Source of the DNA: SZAS-103 sp964449135
GTDB taxonomy: Bacteria > Pseudomonadota > Gammaproteobacteria > Xanthomonadales > Xanthomonadaceae
NCBI GenBank assembly: GCA_964449135.1
Contig: CAYUXZ010000019.1
Location: 1-48,573 of the forward strand
Length of the DNA: 48,573 nucleotides
Reading direction: 5' to 3'
Position 1 is the first letter of the stretch; every line of letters starts with the position of its first letter. Positions 22,495 to 30,496 of this stretch are shown here, piece by piece. Under the pieces are notes generated by a model that ran no database searches, was not told where the DNA came from, and worked only from the letters and a program-made list of their open reading frames with translations. The translations under genes and the position numbers were made by a program.

Positions 22495-23883
22495 ATGTTC
22501 GAGTCCCTGACCCAGCGCCTGTCCGGCACGATCAACCGCCTGCGCGGCCGTGGGCGGTTGACCGAGGAGAACATCCGCGACGCGCTGCGCGACGTGCGCG
22601 TGGCGCTGCTCGAAGCGGACGTCGCGCTGCCGGTGGTGAAGGCGCTGATCGAGCGCATCCGCGTGCGCGCGATCGGCCACGAGGTGCTGAAGTCGCTGAC
22701 GCCGGGCCAGGCGCTGGTCAAGATCGTGCGCGACGAGCTCGCTGGCGTGATGGGCGCGGCCGCGAACGACCTGCAGCTCAACGTGCCGGCGCCGGCGGTG
22801 ATCCTGATGGCCGGCCTGCAGGGCGCGGGCAAGACCACGACTGTCGCCAAGCTCGCCAAGCACCTCAAGGAACGCCGCAAGAAGAAGGTGATGGTCGTTT
22901 CGGCGGACGTGTACCGCCCCGCCGCGATCGCGCAGCTCGAAACCCTCGCGCAGCAGGTCGGCGCGCTGTTCCATCCGTCGAGCGGCGACGAGAAGCCTGT
23001 CGCGATCGTGAATTCTGCGATCGACGCAGCACGCAAGAACTTCGCCGACGTGCTGATCGTGGACACCGCGGGCCGCCTCGCGATCGACGCGGCGATGATG
23101 GACGAGATCAAGGCGCTGCACGCCGCGGTGCGTCCGGTCGAGACCCTGTTCGTGGTGGATGCGATGACCGGCCAGGACGCGGCGAACACCGCGAAGGCCT
23201 TCAACGAGGCGCTGCCGCTGACCGGCGTGGTGCTGACCAAGACCGACGGCGATGCGCGCGGCGGCGCCGCGCTGTCCGTGCGCTACATCACCGGCAAGCC
23301 GATCAAGTTCGTCGGCGTCGGCGAGAAGCCCGACGGACTCGATGTATTCCATCCCGATCGCGCCGCCAGCCGCATCCTCGACATGGGCGACGTGCTCTCG
23401 CTGGTCGAGCAGGTCGAGCAGCAGGTGGACAAGGAGAAGGCCGCCAAGCTCGCCGAGAAGGTCGCGAAGGGGAAGAAGTTCGACCTCAACGACATGCGCG
23501 ACCAGCTGCAGCAGATGCAGAACATGGGCGGGCTGCACGGGCTGATGGACAAGCTGCCCGGCATGGGCCAGATCCCCGAGGCGGCGAAGAACCGTGTCAC
23601 CGGCAAGGAAGTGCCGCGCATGATCGCGATCATCAACTCGATGACGAAGAAGGAACGCCGCCATCCGGCGCTGATCAACGGCCAGCGGCGCGCGCGCATC
23701 GCGCGCGGGTCGGGCACGCAGCCGGCCGACGTCAATCAGCTGATGAAGCAGTTCCAGCAGATGGAGAAGATGATGTCCAAGCTCTCCATGGGCGGCCTCA
23801 AGGGCCTGATGCGCGGGATGCAGGGAATGATGGGCGGCGGAATGCCCGGCGGGCCGGGCGGCTTCGGCGGCATGCCGCGCTGA
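22495..23883 (+). CDS. ffh: Signal recognition particle protein Ffh (SRP54)
   Basis: Ffh binds 4.5S RNA and nascent signal sequences and delivers ribosomes to FtsY. The 462 residues show the N domain, then the G domain with GLQGAGKTTT (107-116), DTAGR and TKTDGDARGG, then the Met-rich M domain, with KVPRMIAIINSMT-like and RRARIARGSG RNA-binding segments and a Met/Gly-rich tail. The start at 22495 (MFESLTQRL) matches the family; the longer open frame overlaps the ypjD gene on the other strand and is rejected. It is normally followed by rpsP, but here about 4 kb of accessory secreted-protein genes separates ffh from rpsP-rimM-trmD-rplS. Confidence 0.98.
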   Translation: MFESLTQRLSGTINRLRGRGRLTEENIRDALRDVRVALLEADVALPVVKALIERIRVRAIGHEVLKSLTPGQALVKIVRDELAGVMGAAANDLQLNVPAPAVILMAGLQGAGKTTTVAKLAKHLKERRKKKVMVVSADVYRPAAIAQLETLAQQVGALFHPSSGDEKPVAIVNSAIDAARKNFADVLIVDTAGRLAIDAAMMDEIKALHAAVRPVETLFVVDAMTGQDAANTAKAFNEALPLTGVVLTKTDGDARGGAALSVRYITGKPIKFVGVGEKPDGLDVFHPDRAASRILDMGDVLSLVEQVEQQVDKEKAAKLAEKVAKGKKFDLNDMRDQLQQMQNMGGLHGLMDKLPGMGQIPEAAKNRVTGKEVPRMIAIINSMTKKERRHPALINGQRRARIARGSGTQPADVNQLMKQFQQMEKMMSKLSMGGLKGLMRGMQGMMGGGMPGGPGGFGGMPR

Positions 23884-23902
23884 GCCAACGCGACAGGTCG
23901 TT

Positions 23903-23917
23903 GCCGCAAGCTGCGGC
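23903..23917. terminator. Weak hairpin between convergent ffh and NTF2-like gene
   Basis: GCCGCA (23903-23908) and TGCGGC (23912-23917) form a 6-bp stem with a 3-base loop in the 36-base gap between the two stop codons. No T-run follows on either strand, so termination is doubtful. Confidence 0.3.
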
Positions 23918-23919
23918 GA

Positions 23920-24399
23920 TCAGTTCTTGCCGGTCGGTTTCGTGTCGCGTCGGGACTTGCCGGCGTCCAGCGCGGATTGATAACGCACCGCGAGCTTCCA
24001 GTCCGCCCCCTGTCTTTGCCAGACATCGACGACGTAGGTTGCGCCTGCGGGCTTTTCGCTGCGATTGACGAAGCTTACCACGGCGACGTCGCCGTACTCG
24101 TGCACCGCCATCTGTTCGGCCGACGCATCGGGGTGTTTCGATGCGAGCCACTGCGCGCGCGGGATCGGTTCGTTCGGCGCAGCGCCGTCGCGCATCTCGA
24201 AATCGGCGGCCAGCATGCGGTCGGTCGCGGCGCTGTCGGTCTTGCGCAATGCGTCCGCGAGTACGGCCTCGGCCTGCGAGAACTGCGCGACCGGGCGGGT
24301 CATGTTGACGATCTTCGCCCCGGGCGGCTGCGCGGGCACCGGCGTCGCGCACAACGCGAGCGCCAGGGCCAGGGCGACATGTGCACGAAAGGTGTTCAT
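23920..24399 (-). CDS. Secreted NTF2/SnoaL-like (DUF4440-type) protein
   Basis: The 159 residues begin with a signal peptide (MNTFRAHVALALALALCATPVPAQ, likely cut after Ala23). The mature part looks like the cone-shaped NTF2/SnoaL fold: an AEAVLADALRKTD helix, a MLAADFEMRDG segment, HEYGDVAVVSFVNR strands and a VVDVWQRQGADWKLAVRYQS C-terminal strand pair, as in DUF4440 proteins. Such proteins are often small ligand-binding or isomerase-like domains; no active-site residues can be assigned. It lies downstream of the terminator of the EXORDIUM-like gene on the same strand, so it is probably a separate unit. Confidence 0.8.
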   Translation of the reverse strand: MNTFRAHVALALALALCATPVPAQPPGAKIVNMTRPVAQFSQAEAVLADALRKTDSAATDRMLAADFEMRDGAAPNEPIPRAQWLASKHPDASAEQMAVHEYGDVAVVSFVNRSEKPAGATYVVDVWQRQGADWKLAVRYQSALDAGKSRRDTKPTGKN

Positions 24400-24429
24400 C
24401 GCAGACGCTCCATGCGGCAGCGGATTGCG

Positions 24430-24470
24430 GAAACAAAAAAGCCGCGTGCGCCAAGATAGCGCACGCGGCT
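24430..24470 (-). terminator. Terminator of the EXORDIUM-like gene
   Basis: On the minus strand a 12-bp stem, AGCCGCGTGCGC (24440-24451 plus strand) with its exact complement (24459-24470), has a 7-base loop and is followed by TTTTTTGTTT. It lies 20 bases after the stop of the gene that ends at 24491. Confidence 0.9.
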
Positions 24471-24490
24471 GATTCCAGGCTGAAGCGCGA

Positions 24491-25447
24491 TCAGTACGAT
24501 TTCGCGCAGAAGCCGCCGGAGGCGTTGACCCAGTTCTGCTGGATCAGCCACTGCAGCCCGCCGATCACCATGTTGTAGTTCGAGCCGTTGGACGCGGTGG
24601 ACTCGGTGCCGAAGGTCCACGCGCACTTGTCGGCGTTCTCGGCGCCGCGGGTGTCGTACCACGCGTTCAGATCCGGGTCGCTGGCCGCTTCTTCCCACTC
24701 ATGGGCGATGATGCTGGCCATGCCGTCCGCACCGGCGTTGCCGTTTGGACTGTTGGTCTGCGCCGCGCAGGAACTCGGGCAGCGGTCCGGGTTGCCGACG
24801 AAGGCGTACTTGATGTCCGAACCGAGGATCGTGCCGTGGGTGTGCCAGCCGCAGTACTGGGTGCAGAAGCCCGAGGTGGCGTTCACGTCGGCCGAGGTCA
24901 GCACCATATAGACGGCGTTGGTGTCCTTCGGGAAGGCATTCGCGCTGATCTTGTTGGCGACAATGGTCTGGATGTTCGCGTCGGACAGCGCGGTGCCCTG
25001 CGAGTAGTTGTCGTTGGACGAACCCGCGTAGTGGATCGCGTTGCTGACGTGCGTGTTGCTGCCGTCGTAGTACGTGGTGTTGATGTTGTAGTACGGAGTA
25101 CCGCCGAGGTTGCTCAGCAGCGTGGTCAGCAGGCTCACCGCCGAATTGCCGGACCAGTTGCCGTACCAGATCACGTACACGTTCGGGGTGCCGAGCAGCA
25201 CCGGGCCGCCGTGGTAGCTGATGCCGTTGCCGCCGCCGCCACGCGGACGGCTGATCTGCTGCCAGGGACTGATCTGACGGCCATCGGCGAGCTCGCCAGG
25301 CTTGGCTGGGCGGCCGATGCCTTTACCGGTCGGCAGCAATTCGGCGTTCTGGTCGCTGATGCCACGCACGGTGCCGGCGTTGGCAGTCGTGAAGGCGAAA
25401 GCCGTGGCGATCGCCGCGGCGAGCAGCAGGGTCTTGTTCAAGCGCAT
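24491..25447 (-). CDS. Secreted EXORDIUM/PHI-1-like protein with HExxE motif
   Basis: The 318 residues start with a signal peptide (to about Ala24). The mature protein has the EXORDIUM/phosphate-induced protein 1 hallmark YHGGPVLLGTPNVYVIWYG (78-96). Six cysteines (195, 199, 223, 227, 275, 314) suggest three disulphides. The C-terminal third holds HEWEE (249-253), then SDP, NAWYD and AENADKC, with His202 and His204 in GWHTHG. Plant EXORDIUM proteins, which affect cell expansion, have the equivalent region without HE, so the bacterial form may keep a metal site (inference). The start at 25447 (MRLNK) is chosen for the signal peptide and a GGGAG upstream. It has its own terminator and is divergent from another secreted protein. 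Confidence 0.87.
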   Translation of the reverse strand: MRLNKTLLLAAAIATAFAFTTANAGTVRGISDQNAELLPTGKGIGRPAKPGELADGRQISPWQQISRPRGGGGNGISYHGGPVLLGTPNVYVIWYGNWSGNSAVSLLTTLLSNLGGTPYYNINTTYYDGSNTHVSNAIHYAGSSNDNYSQGTALSDANIQTIVANKISANAFPKDTNAVYMVLTSADVNATSGFCTQYCGWHTHGTILGSDIKYAFVGNPDRCPSSCAAQTNSPNGNAGADGMASIIAHEWEEAASDPDLNAWYDTRGAENADKCAWTFGTESTASNGSNYNMVIGGLQWLIQQNWVNASGGFCAKSY

Positions 25448-26004
25448 TGGGGTAGTACTCCCGTGTGGTTCGATCAAAGGAAAGTGCGGAGACGAAGCGG
25501 TTTCCTTACCCGATCGCACTCGATACGCGCCCGCGGCAGCAGCGGGCGTCGGAAAATCCGCGAAACAGTGACACGGTTCATGGTATTCGTCACGCTGCCC
25601 CGCAACAAATACCGCTGATTTTGCCGGACTCACTCCATCCAACGGATGGAAAGAGGCAAGCCGGACATCCAATCCCTGCGTGACGCACACGAACTCCGAC
25701 GGCTCTCTCTGGGACAGAATACGCATCCGTATTGAAATGCTGCGCCGCGGGGCATTTTGTGATTCGTGTCACAAAAACGCCCGATCCGCCGAGAACCTGC
25801 CGTACTGGAAATGCGCCGGCGCACACTGCATCATGCGACTTCGGTCACGCAATCGCCCTAAACAGGCGTTCAGGGGAACCGCGTTGCCGGGGTGATGCGT
25901 AATCGGCCGACCATGGGGTGTGCGTAGTCCGTCCGACCCGGCGGTTGCTCCGGAAGCGCCATGCACGTTCGTCCATTTTCCGAACCTTTGACGAGGATCC
26001 GCAG
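25448..26004. other. 557-base intergenic region between divergent secreted-protein genes
   Basis: No convincing gene lies here; short open frames lack ribosome-binding sites and coding bias. The base composition is more mixed than in flanking genes. The one clear signal is the CRP/Clp-type palindrome at 25755-25776. A possible minus-strand -10 (TATTCT, 25716-25721) is weak. Ribosome-binding sites for both neighbours lie at the edges. Confidence 0.7.
25755..25776. promoter_or_regulatory. CRP/Clp-type binding site
   Basis: A perfect TGTGA-N6-TCACA (25758-25773) is extended by matching TTT and AAA flanks, TTTTGTGA and TCACAAAA. This is the consensus of CRP, shared by Clp of xanthomonads, which controls extracellular enzymes there. 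It lies about 310 bases from the minus-strand gene start and 230 from the plus-strand start. Confidence 0.75.
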
Positions 26005-27654
26005 ATGAAACTTTCGCTGCTGCAAAAGGCATCCATCGCGATGCCGGCCCTGTTGCTCGCGATGGCGGCCGGCGCGGCCGACAACGAGCGGCCGATGGCA
26101 TCGGTCATCCGCACCGCGACCAGCCAGATCCAGATCACCAAGTCGTTCAAGACCGGATCGCTGGATTCCCTGCGCGATGCGGTCGTGAATCCGGCCGACT
26201 ACCGCAAGGGTCCGCGCACCCACGATCTGGAACTCCTCCCGCGGCCTGCGCATGGCACCGCTGCCGCGATGGTTTCCGGCGACCGCGTCGTGCAGACCCG
26301 CGCCACCTCGGTGGCGGCGCTGGCGGTCACCAACGGCAGCAATGTATACGGACAAGGCGTCGGCTTCGTCGGTCCGTCCGGCGCGTATTCCGTTAACAGC
26401 GCGCCGCCGGATACGGTCGGCGCGATCGGCGCGACCCAGTTCGTGCAGGTCGTCAACACCACGTTCGCGGTGTTCGACAAGGCCACCAAGAACCCGGTGC
26501 TTGGCGCGATCCCGACCAACACCCTCTGGCACGGTTTCGGCGGCCAGTGCGAAAACACCAACGATGGCGACGGCACCGTGGTCTATGACAAGGCGGCGAA
26601 CCGCTGGATCGTTTCGCAGTTCGCGTTGCAGAGCGCGCCGTATGCGCAATGCGTTGCGGTGTCCAAGACCAGCGACGCGACCGGCGGCTGGTGGCTCTAC
26701 CAGTTCAACATGCCGAACACCGACCTCAACGACTATCCGAAGATGGGCGTGTGGCCGGATGCGTATTACGAAACCTTCAACATGTTCGGCTTCAGCTTCG
26801 ACGGCGCGCTGCTGTGCGCCTACGACCGCAGCAAGATGCTGACCGGCGCGGCAGCGACCCAGCAGTGCTTCCAGCTCACGCCGGACTTCGGCGGCGTGCT
26901 GCCGTCCGACTGGGACGGCCACACCGCGCCGCCGGCCGGATCGCCGAACTACCTGCTCAACTTCGGCAGCAATTCGCTGAACCTGTGGAAGTTCCACGTG
27001 GATTGGGCGAATCCCGCGAACAGCACGCTGAGCAGCCCGACCGCGATCCCGGTCGCCAGCTTCACCGGCGCCTGCAATTTCGGCGGTGCATGCATCAAGC
27101 AGGCGAACGCGCCGATCAACAAGCTCGACTCGCTCGGTGATCGCATGATGTATCGCCTCGCCTATCGCAACTTCGGCGACCACGAGGCTCTGGTGGCGAC
27201 GCATTCGGTGGATATCCCCGGCACGATCCGCACCGGCACCACCGGCATCCGCTGGTACGAGATCCGCAGCCCGGGCGCGGCCACGCCGGTGGTCTGGCAG
27301 CAGTCCACGTTCTCGCCCGACATCACCTACCGCTGGATGCCGTCGATCGCGCAGGACAAGCAGGGCAACATCGCGGTGGGCTACAGCGTGTCGAGCGCGA
27401 CGATCAACCCGGGCGTGCGCTATACCGGTCGCCTGGCCTCGGATCCGCTGAACACCCTGCAGGCCGAGACCACGATGGTCAACGGCGGCGGTGCGCAGAA
27501 GATCGGCCTGTCGCGTTGGGGCGACTACAGCGCGATGACGGTGGACCCGAGCGACGATTGCACCTTCTGGTACACGCAGGAGTACCTGACCGCCAACGGC
27601 ACCTTCAACTGGAGCACGCGGATCGGCTCGTTCAAGTTCCCGACCTGCAACTGA
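26005..27654 (+). CDS. Large secreted protein, probable beta-propeller, unknown function
   Basis: The 549-residue product has a signal peptide (about 1-25) and an acidic, aromatic-rich mature part of a family I have seen as uncharacterised secreted proteins in Acidobacteria and xanthomonad relatives. Typical stretches are APPDTVGAIGATQFVQVVNT, GDGTVVYDKAANRWIVSQFA, and near the C-terminus RWGDYSAMTVDPSDDCTFW. The repeated VYDxxANRW- and MPSIAQDKQGNIAVGYS-like units resemble blades of a sialidase-type beta-propeller. No catalytic residues can be named. The start at 26005 has GAGGA 9 bases upstream; the longer open frame is rejected because it lacks a signal peptide. A strong terminator follows. 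Confidence 0.85.
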   Translation: MKLSLLQKASIAMPALLLAMAAGAADNERPMASVIRTATSQIQITKSFKTGSLDSLRDAVVNPADYRKGPRTHDLELLPRPAHGTAAAMVSGDRVVQTRATSVAALAVTNGSNVYGQGVGFVGPSGAYSVNSAPPDTVGAIGATQFVQVVNTTFAVFDKATKNPVLGAIPTNTLWHGFGGQCENTNDGDGTVVYDKAANRWIVSQFALQSAPYAQCVAVSKTSDATGGWWLYQFNMPNTDLNDYPKMGVWPDAYYETFNMFGFSFDGALLCAYDRSKMLTGAAATQQCFQLTPDFGGVLPSDWDGHTAPPAGSPNYLLNFGSNSLNLWKFHVDWANPANSTLSSPTAIPVASFTGACNFGGACIKQANAPINKLDSLGDRMMYRLAYRNFGDHEALVATHSVDIPGTIRTGTTGIRWYEIRSPGAATPVVWQQSTFSPDITYRWMPSIAQDKQGNIAVGYSVSSATINPGVRYTGRLASDPLNTLQAETTMVNGGGAQKIGLSRWGDYSAMTVDPSDDCTFWYTQEYLTANGTFNWSTRIGSFKFPTCN

Positions 27655-27675
27655 CCGGTAGTACCGTTTTTCACG

Positions 27676-27709
27676 AGCCCCTCCGGCAGCACTGCCGGAG
27701 GGGCTTTTT
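27676..27709 (+). terminator. Terminator after the secreted propeller-like gene
   Basis: AGCCCCTCCGGCA and TGCCGGAGGGGCT form a 13-bp stem around a 4-base loop, followed by TTTTT. It lies 21 bases after the stop at 27654. Confidence 0.92.
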
Positions 27710-27796
27710 GTTGCGGCGACTTTCCGATTGTCCCGCCGGCGGAGGGGGCATATTCCCCGCCTTGAGGTGGGCTTTCGTCCCCGCCTGCGGTTGGGT

Positions 27797-27802
27797 TAGA
27801 AT
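27797..27802 (+). promoter_or_regulatory. Possible -10 element of rpsP operon
   Basis: TAGAAT lies 60 bases before the rpsP start. The -35 position holds only TTTCGT at 18 bases, so this is a tentative call. Confidence 0.35.
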
Positions 27803-27862
27803 GTACAGCTCGCTACCGGCCGCCCGAAGCCCGGCAGCCCTTCAGCCATCACGAGATCCATC

Positions 27863-28117
27863 ATGGTCAAGATTCGCCTGACTCGCGGCGGCGCGAAAAA
27901 GCGCCCCTTCTACCACATCGTCGCGACCGACCAGCGCAACAAGCGCGACGGCCGCTCGCTCGAGCGCCTGGGTTACTACAACCCGATCGCCGGCGCCAAC
28001 GAGAAGCGCATCGAGCTCGACACCGGCCGCGTGCAGCACTGGCTGGACCACGGCGCGCAGATGACCGACAAGGTCCGCATGCTGCTCAAGGAAGCGTCGC
28101 AGTCCAAGGCGGCGTGA
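27863..28117 (+). CDS. rpsP: 30S ribosomal protein S16
   Basis: S16 stabilises the 5' domain of 16S rRNA. The 84 residues begin MVKIRLTRGGAKKRPFYHIV and contain DQRNKRDGRSLERLGYYNP, both diagnostic. The length is normal. It heads the conserved group rpsP-rimM-trmD-rplS, which in E. coli is one operon; here rimM starts 46 bases later and the pair rimM-trmD overlap, so co-transcription is likely. Confidence 0.98.
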   Translation: MVKIRLTRGGAKKRPFYHIVATDQRNKRDGRSLERLGYYNPIAGANEKRIELDTGRVQHWLDHGAQMTDKVRMLLKEASQSKAA

Positions 28118-28163
28118 TGCCGGGCGCGTGAGCGCCCGGATTTCCGTTTCGTCGCCGCCGAAC

Positions 28164-28709
28164 ATGGCCAACGACGAACCCATCCGCGATTCCTCGACGA
28201 CGGCCGATCGCGCCGAGCGCAGGATCGTGCTCGGGCGCATCGCCGGCGCGTTCGGCGTGCGTGGCGAGATCAAGCTCGAATCCTGGACCGACCCGCCGGT
28301 GGCGATTTTCCGTTACCAGCCATGGACGCTCGTGCGCGGCGAATCCGAATCGAAGCTCGCCGGCGTGCGTGGCCGCGCGCACGGCAAGTCCCTGGTCGCG
28401 AACGTGCCGGGAATCGCCGACCGCGACGCCGCGCAGGCGCTGGCCGGTTTCGAGATCGCCGTTCCGCGCAGCGTGCTGCCGCCGCCGAAAGCCGGCGAGT
28501 ACTACTGGGTCGATCTGGAAGGACTGGCTGTCGTCAACGCCGAAGGCGTCGCATTCGGCGCAGTCGATCACCTGTTCGACACCGGCGCGAACCCCGTGCT
28601 CGTCGTCCGAGGCGAGCGAGAGCGGCTGATCCCGTTCGTGCATCCGCATCTGCAATCGGTGGATTTCGACGCACAGCGCATCGTCGTCGACTGGGACGCG
28701 GACTTCTGA
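28164..28709 (+). CDS. rimM: Ribosome maturation factor RimM
   Basis: RimM assists maturation of the 30S head and binds S19. The 181 residues have the N-terminal beta-barrel with VLGRIAGAFGVRGEIKLES, and the C-terminal PRC-barrel with GEYYWVDLEGLAVVN and PFVHPHLQSVDFDAQRIVVDW. I chose ATG at 28164; a GTG 36 bases upstream in frame (28128) would add 12 residues without family support. The last base of its stop codon is the first base of the trmD start (TGATG). Confidence 0.95.
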   Translation: MANDEPIRDSSTTADRAERRIVLGRIAGAFGVRGEIKLESWTDPPVAIFRYQPWTLVRGESESKLAGVRGRAHGKSLVANVPGIADRDAAQALAGFEIAVPRSVLPPPKAGEYYWVDLEGLAVVNAEGVAFGAVDHLFDTGANPVLVVRGERERLIPFVHPHLQSVDFDAQRIVVDWDADF

Positions 28710-29458
28710 TGCGCTTCGACGTCATTGCCCTGTTCCCCGACTTCATCCGCCAGTGCGCTGACATCGGCGTGGTCGGCCGTGCGCGCGAACGCGGGCTGGT
28801 CCAGGTCGAAACCTGGAACCCGCGCGATTACGCGAGCGGCAACTACCGGCGCGTGGATGAGCGTCCTTTCGGCGGTGGGCCGGGCATGCTGATGCTCATC
28901 GAGCCGCTGCGCGCCTGCATCGTGGCCGCGCGCGCCGCCGGCGAAGCCGCGCCCCTGATCCACCTCAGCCCGCAGGGCGAACGCCTGACCCAGGCCACCG
29001 TGCGACGGCTGGCCGCGCATCCGCGCCTGCTGCTGCTGTGCGGGCGCTACGAAGGCATCGACGAGCGCTTGATCGCAAGCGAAGTGGATGAGGAAATCTC
29101 GATCGGCGATTACGTGCTCTCGGGCGGCGAACTCGGTGCCGCGGTGCTGATCGATTCGATCGGCCGCCTGCAGGACGGTGCCTTGAACGACGCCGATTCC
29201 GCAGCCCAGGATTCGTTCGAGGACGGCCTGCTCGATTGTCCGCACTACACGCGCTCGGACAGCGAGGGCACGACCGGCATCCCCGAGGTGCTGCTGTCCG
29301 GCGACCACGCCGCGATCCGCCGCTGGCGACGTCAGCAATCGCTCGGCCGCACTTGGCTGCGCCGGCCGGATTTGCTGGCGCGCGCAGCCTTGAACGACGA
29401 GGACCGCGCCTTGCTGGAGGCATTTAGACGTGACTGGCTGGCGACCCTAAAGCCCTGA
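28709..29458 (+). CDS. trmD: tRNA (guanine-N1)-methyltransferase TrmD
   Basis: TrmD makes m1G37 in tRNAs, preventing +1 frameshifting. The 249 residues show the SPOUT trefoil-knot fold: MRFDVIALFPDFI at the start, DERPFGGGPGMLM, LLCGRYEGIDERL and EISIGDYVLSGGELGA, which bind AdoMet and include the catalytic Asp in the SEGTTGIPEVLLSG-proximal segment. It is translationally coupled to rimM by a one-base overlap and is followed 96 bases later by rplS. Confidence 0.98.
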   Translation: MRFDVIALFPDFIRQCADIGVVGRARERGLVQVETWNPRDYASGNYRRVDERPFGGGPGMLMLIEPLRACIVAARAAGEAAPLIHLSPQGERLTQATVRRLAAHPRLLLLCGRYEGIDERLIASEVDEEISIGDYVLSGGELGAAVLIDSIGRLQDGALNDADSAAQDSFEDGLLDCPHYTRSDSEGTTGIPEVLLSGDHAAIRRWRRQQSLGRTWLRRPDLLARAALNDEDRALLEAFRRDWLATLKP

Positions 29459-29554
29459 TATCACAGGACTAGCCACCGGCGGCGGCGATCCGTTACACTA
29501 TGCAGCTTCCTGCCGGACTCGCAGCGAGTCCAGGCCATTCCACGGCGAACTCCC

Positions 29555-29935
29555 ATGAACAAGCTCCAGCAATTCGAAGCCGACCAGATGCAGCGCGCGC
29601 TCCCCGATTTCGGGCCGGGCGACACCGTCGTGGTCAACGTCAAGGTCAAGGAAGGCAACCGCGAACGCGTGCAGGCCTATGAAGGCGTGGTCATCGCGAA
29701 GAAGAACAGCGGCCTGAATTCGGCCTTCACCGTGCGCAAGATGTCGCACGGCTTCGGCGTCGAACGCGTGTTCCAGACCCACAGCCCGAGCATCGATTCG
29801 GTCGAGGTCAAGCGTCGCGGCAAGGTGCGCTCCGGCAAGCTGTACTACCTGCGCGATCTCGAGGGCAAGGCCGCGCGCATCCGCGAGGATCTCGCCGCCG
29901 CCAGCGCTGCAAAGGCCGAGAAGGCCGCCGAGTAA
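29555..29935 (+). CDS. rplS: 50S ribosomal protein L19
   Basis: L19 sits at the 30S-50S interface. The 126 residues contain FGPGDTVVVNVKVKEGNRER, YEGVVIAKKNSGLNSAFTVR and HGFGVERVFQTHSPSID, all diagnostic. The C-terminal tail is Ala/Glu/Lys-rich (AAASAAKAEKAAE) and a little longer than in E. coli (115 residues). It is the last gene of the rpsP group, and a hairpin terminator follows at 29958. A TACACT at 29494-29499 could be a -10 of an internal promoter, but its -35 is poor. Confidence 0.98.
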   Translation: MNKLQQFEADQMQRALPDFGPGDTVVVNVKVKEGNRERVQAYEGVVIAKKNSGLNSAFTVRKMSHGFGVERVFQTHSPSIDSVEVKRRGKVRSGKLYYLRDLEGKAARIREDLAAASAAKAEKAAE

Positions 29936-29957
29936 TCGCATCCAACCCGCTTCACGC

Positions 29958-29989
29958 GAACGGCCGCCTTGTGCGGCCGTTCTGCTTTC
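29958..29989 (+). terminator. Hairpin terminator after rplS
   Basis: GAACGGCCGC (29958-29967) and GCGGCCGTTC (29973-29982) form a perfect 10-bp stem with a 5-base loop. The tail TGCTTTCT has only a short T-run. Confidence 0.7.
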
Positions 29990-30056
29990 TGCGCTACAGA
30001 TTGCACGAGCGGGCATCGGGGACGATGATGCGTCCGCACCGACGCATCGATCCGAC

Positions 30057-30470
30057 ATGAGCAAACCGGTTTCCGAATCCCCGCCCGATGGCGTGCGACT
30101 GGACGTCTGGCTCTGGGCCGCGCGCTTCTTCAAGACGCGTAGCCTCGCGCGAGCGGCGGTGGAGAGCGGCAAGATCGAAGTCGGCGGGCAGCGCGTGAAA
30201 CCTTCGCGAGGCGTGCACGCGGGCGACGCGCTGCGCGTGCAGCGTGGCGAGGAGCTGTTCGAGATCGTGGTATGCGCGCTTTCCGAGGCGCGCGGTCCGG
30301 CCAGCGTCGCGCAGGCGTTGTATTCGGAAAGCGAGGTTTCGCGCCTGCGCCGCGCTAACGAGCGTGCGCAGCGCGCTGCCGAGCGCGCGGGCTATCGGCC
30401 GCCGCAGGGCAAACCCGACAAGCGCGCGCGGCGCCTGATCCGGGCGCTCGGCGACATCGACGCGCTCTAG
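30057..30470 (+). CDS. hslR: Heat-shock S4-domain RNA-binding protein HslR (Hsp15)
   Basis: Hsp15 rescues stalled 50S subunits carrying peptidyl-tRNA after heat shock. The 137 residues have an S4 domain from about residue 13 (RLDVWLWAARFFKTRSLARA, AVESGKIEVGGQRVKPSRGV) and a long basic C-terminal tail rich in Arg and Ala, as in the family. The length agrees with E. coli HslR (133). It is 26 bases from mutS, converging, with no clear terminator between. Confidence 0.93.
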   Translation: MSKPVSESPPDGVRLDVWLWAARFFKTRSLARAAVESGKIEVGGQRVKPSRGVHAGDALRVQRGEELFEIVVCALSEARGPASVAQALYSESEVSRLRRANERAQRAAERAGYRPPQGKPDKRARRLIRALGDIDAL

Positions 30471-30496
30471 GTCCGGACGCGACGTCCAAACGCAGG

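Noticed and set aside
30475..30487. Hairpin GGACG-CGA-CGTCC between hslR and mutS as terminator
   Set aside because: Only 5 bp with a 3-base loop and no T-run on either strand.
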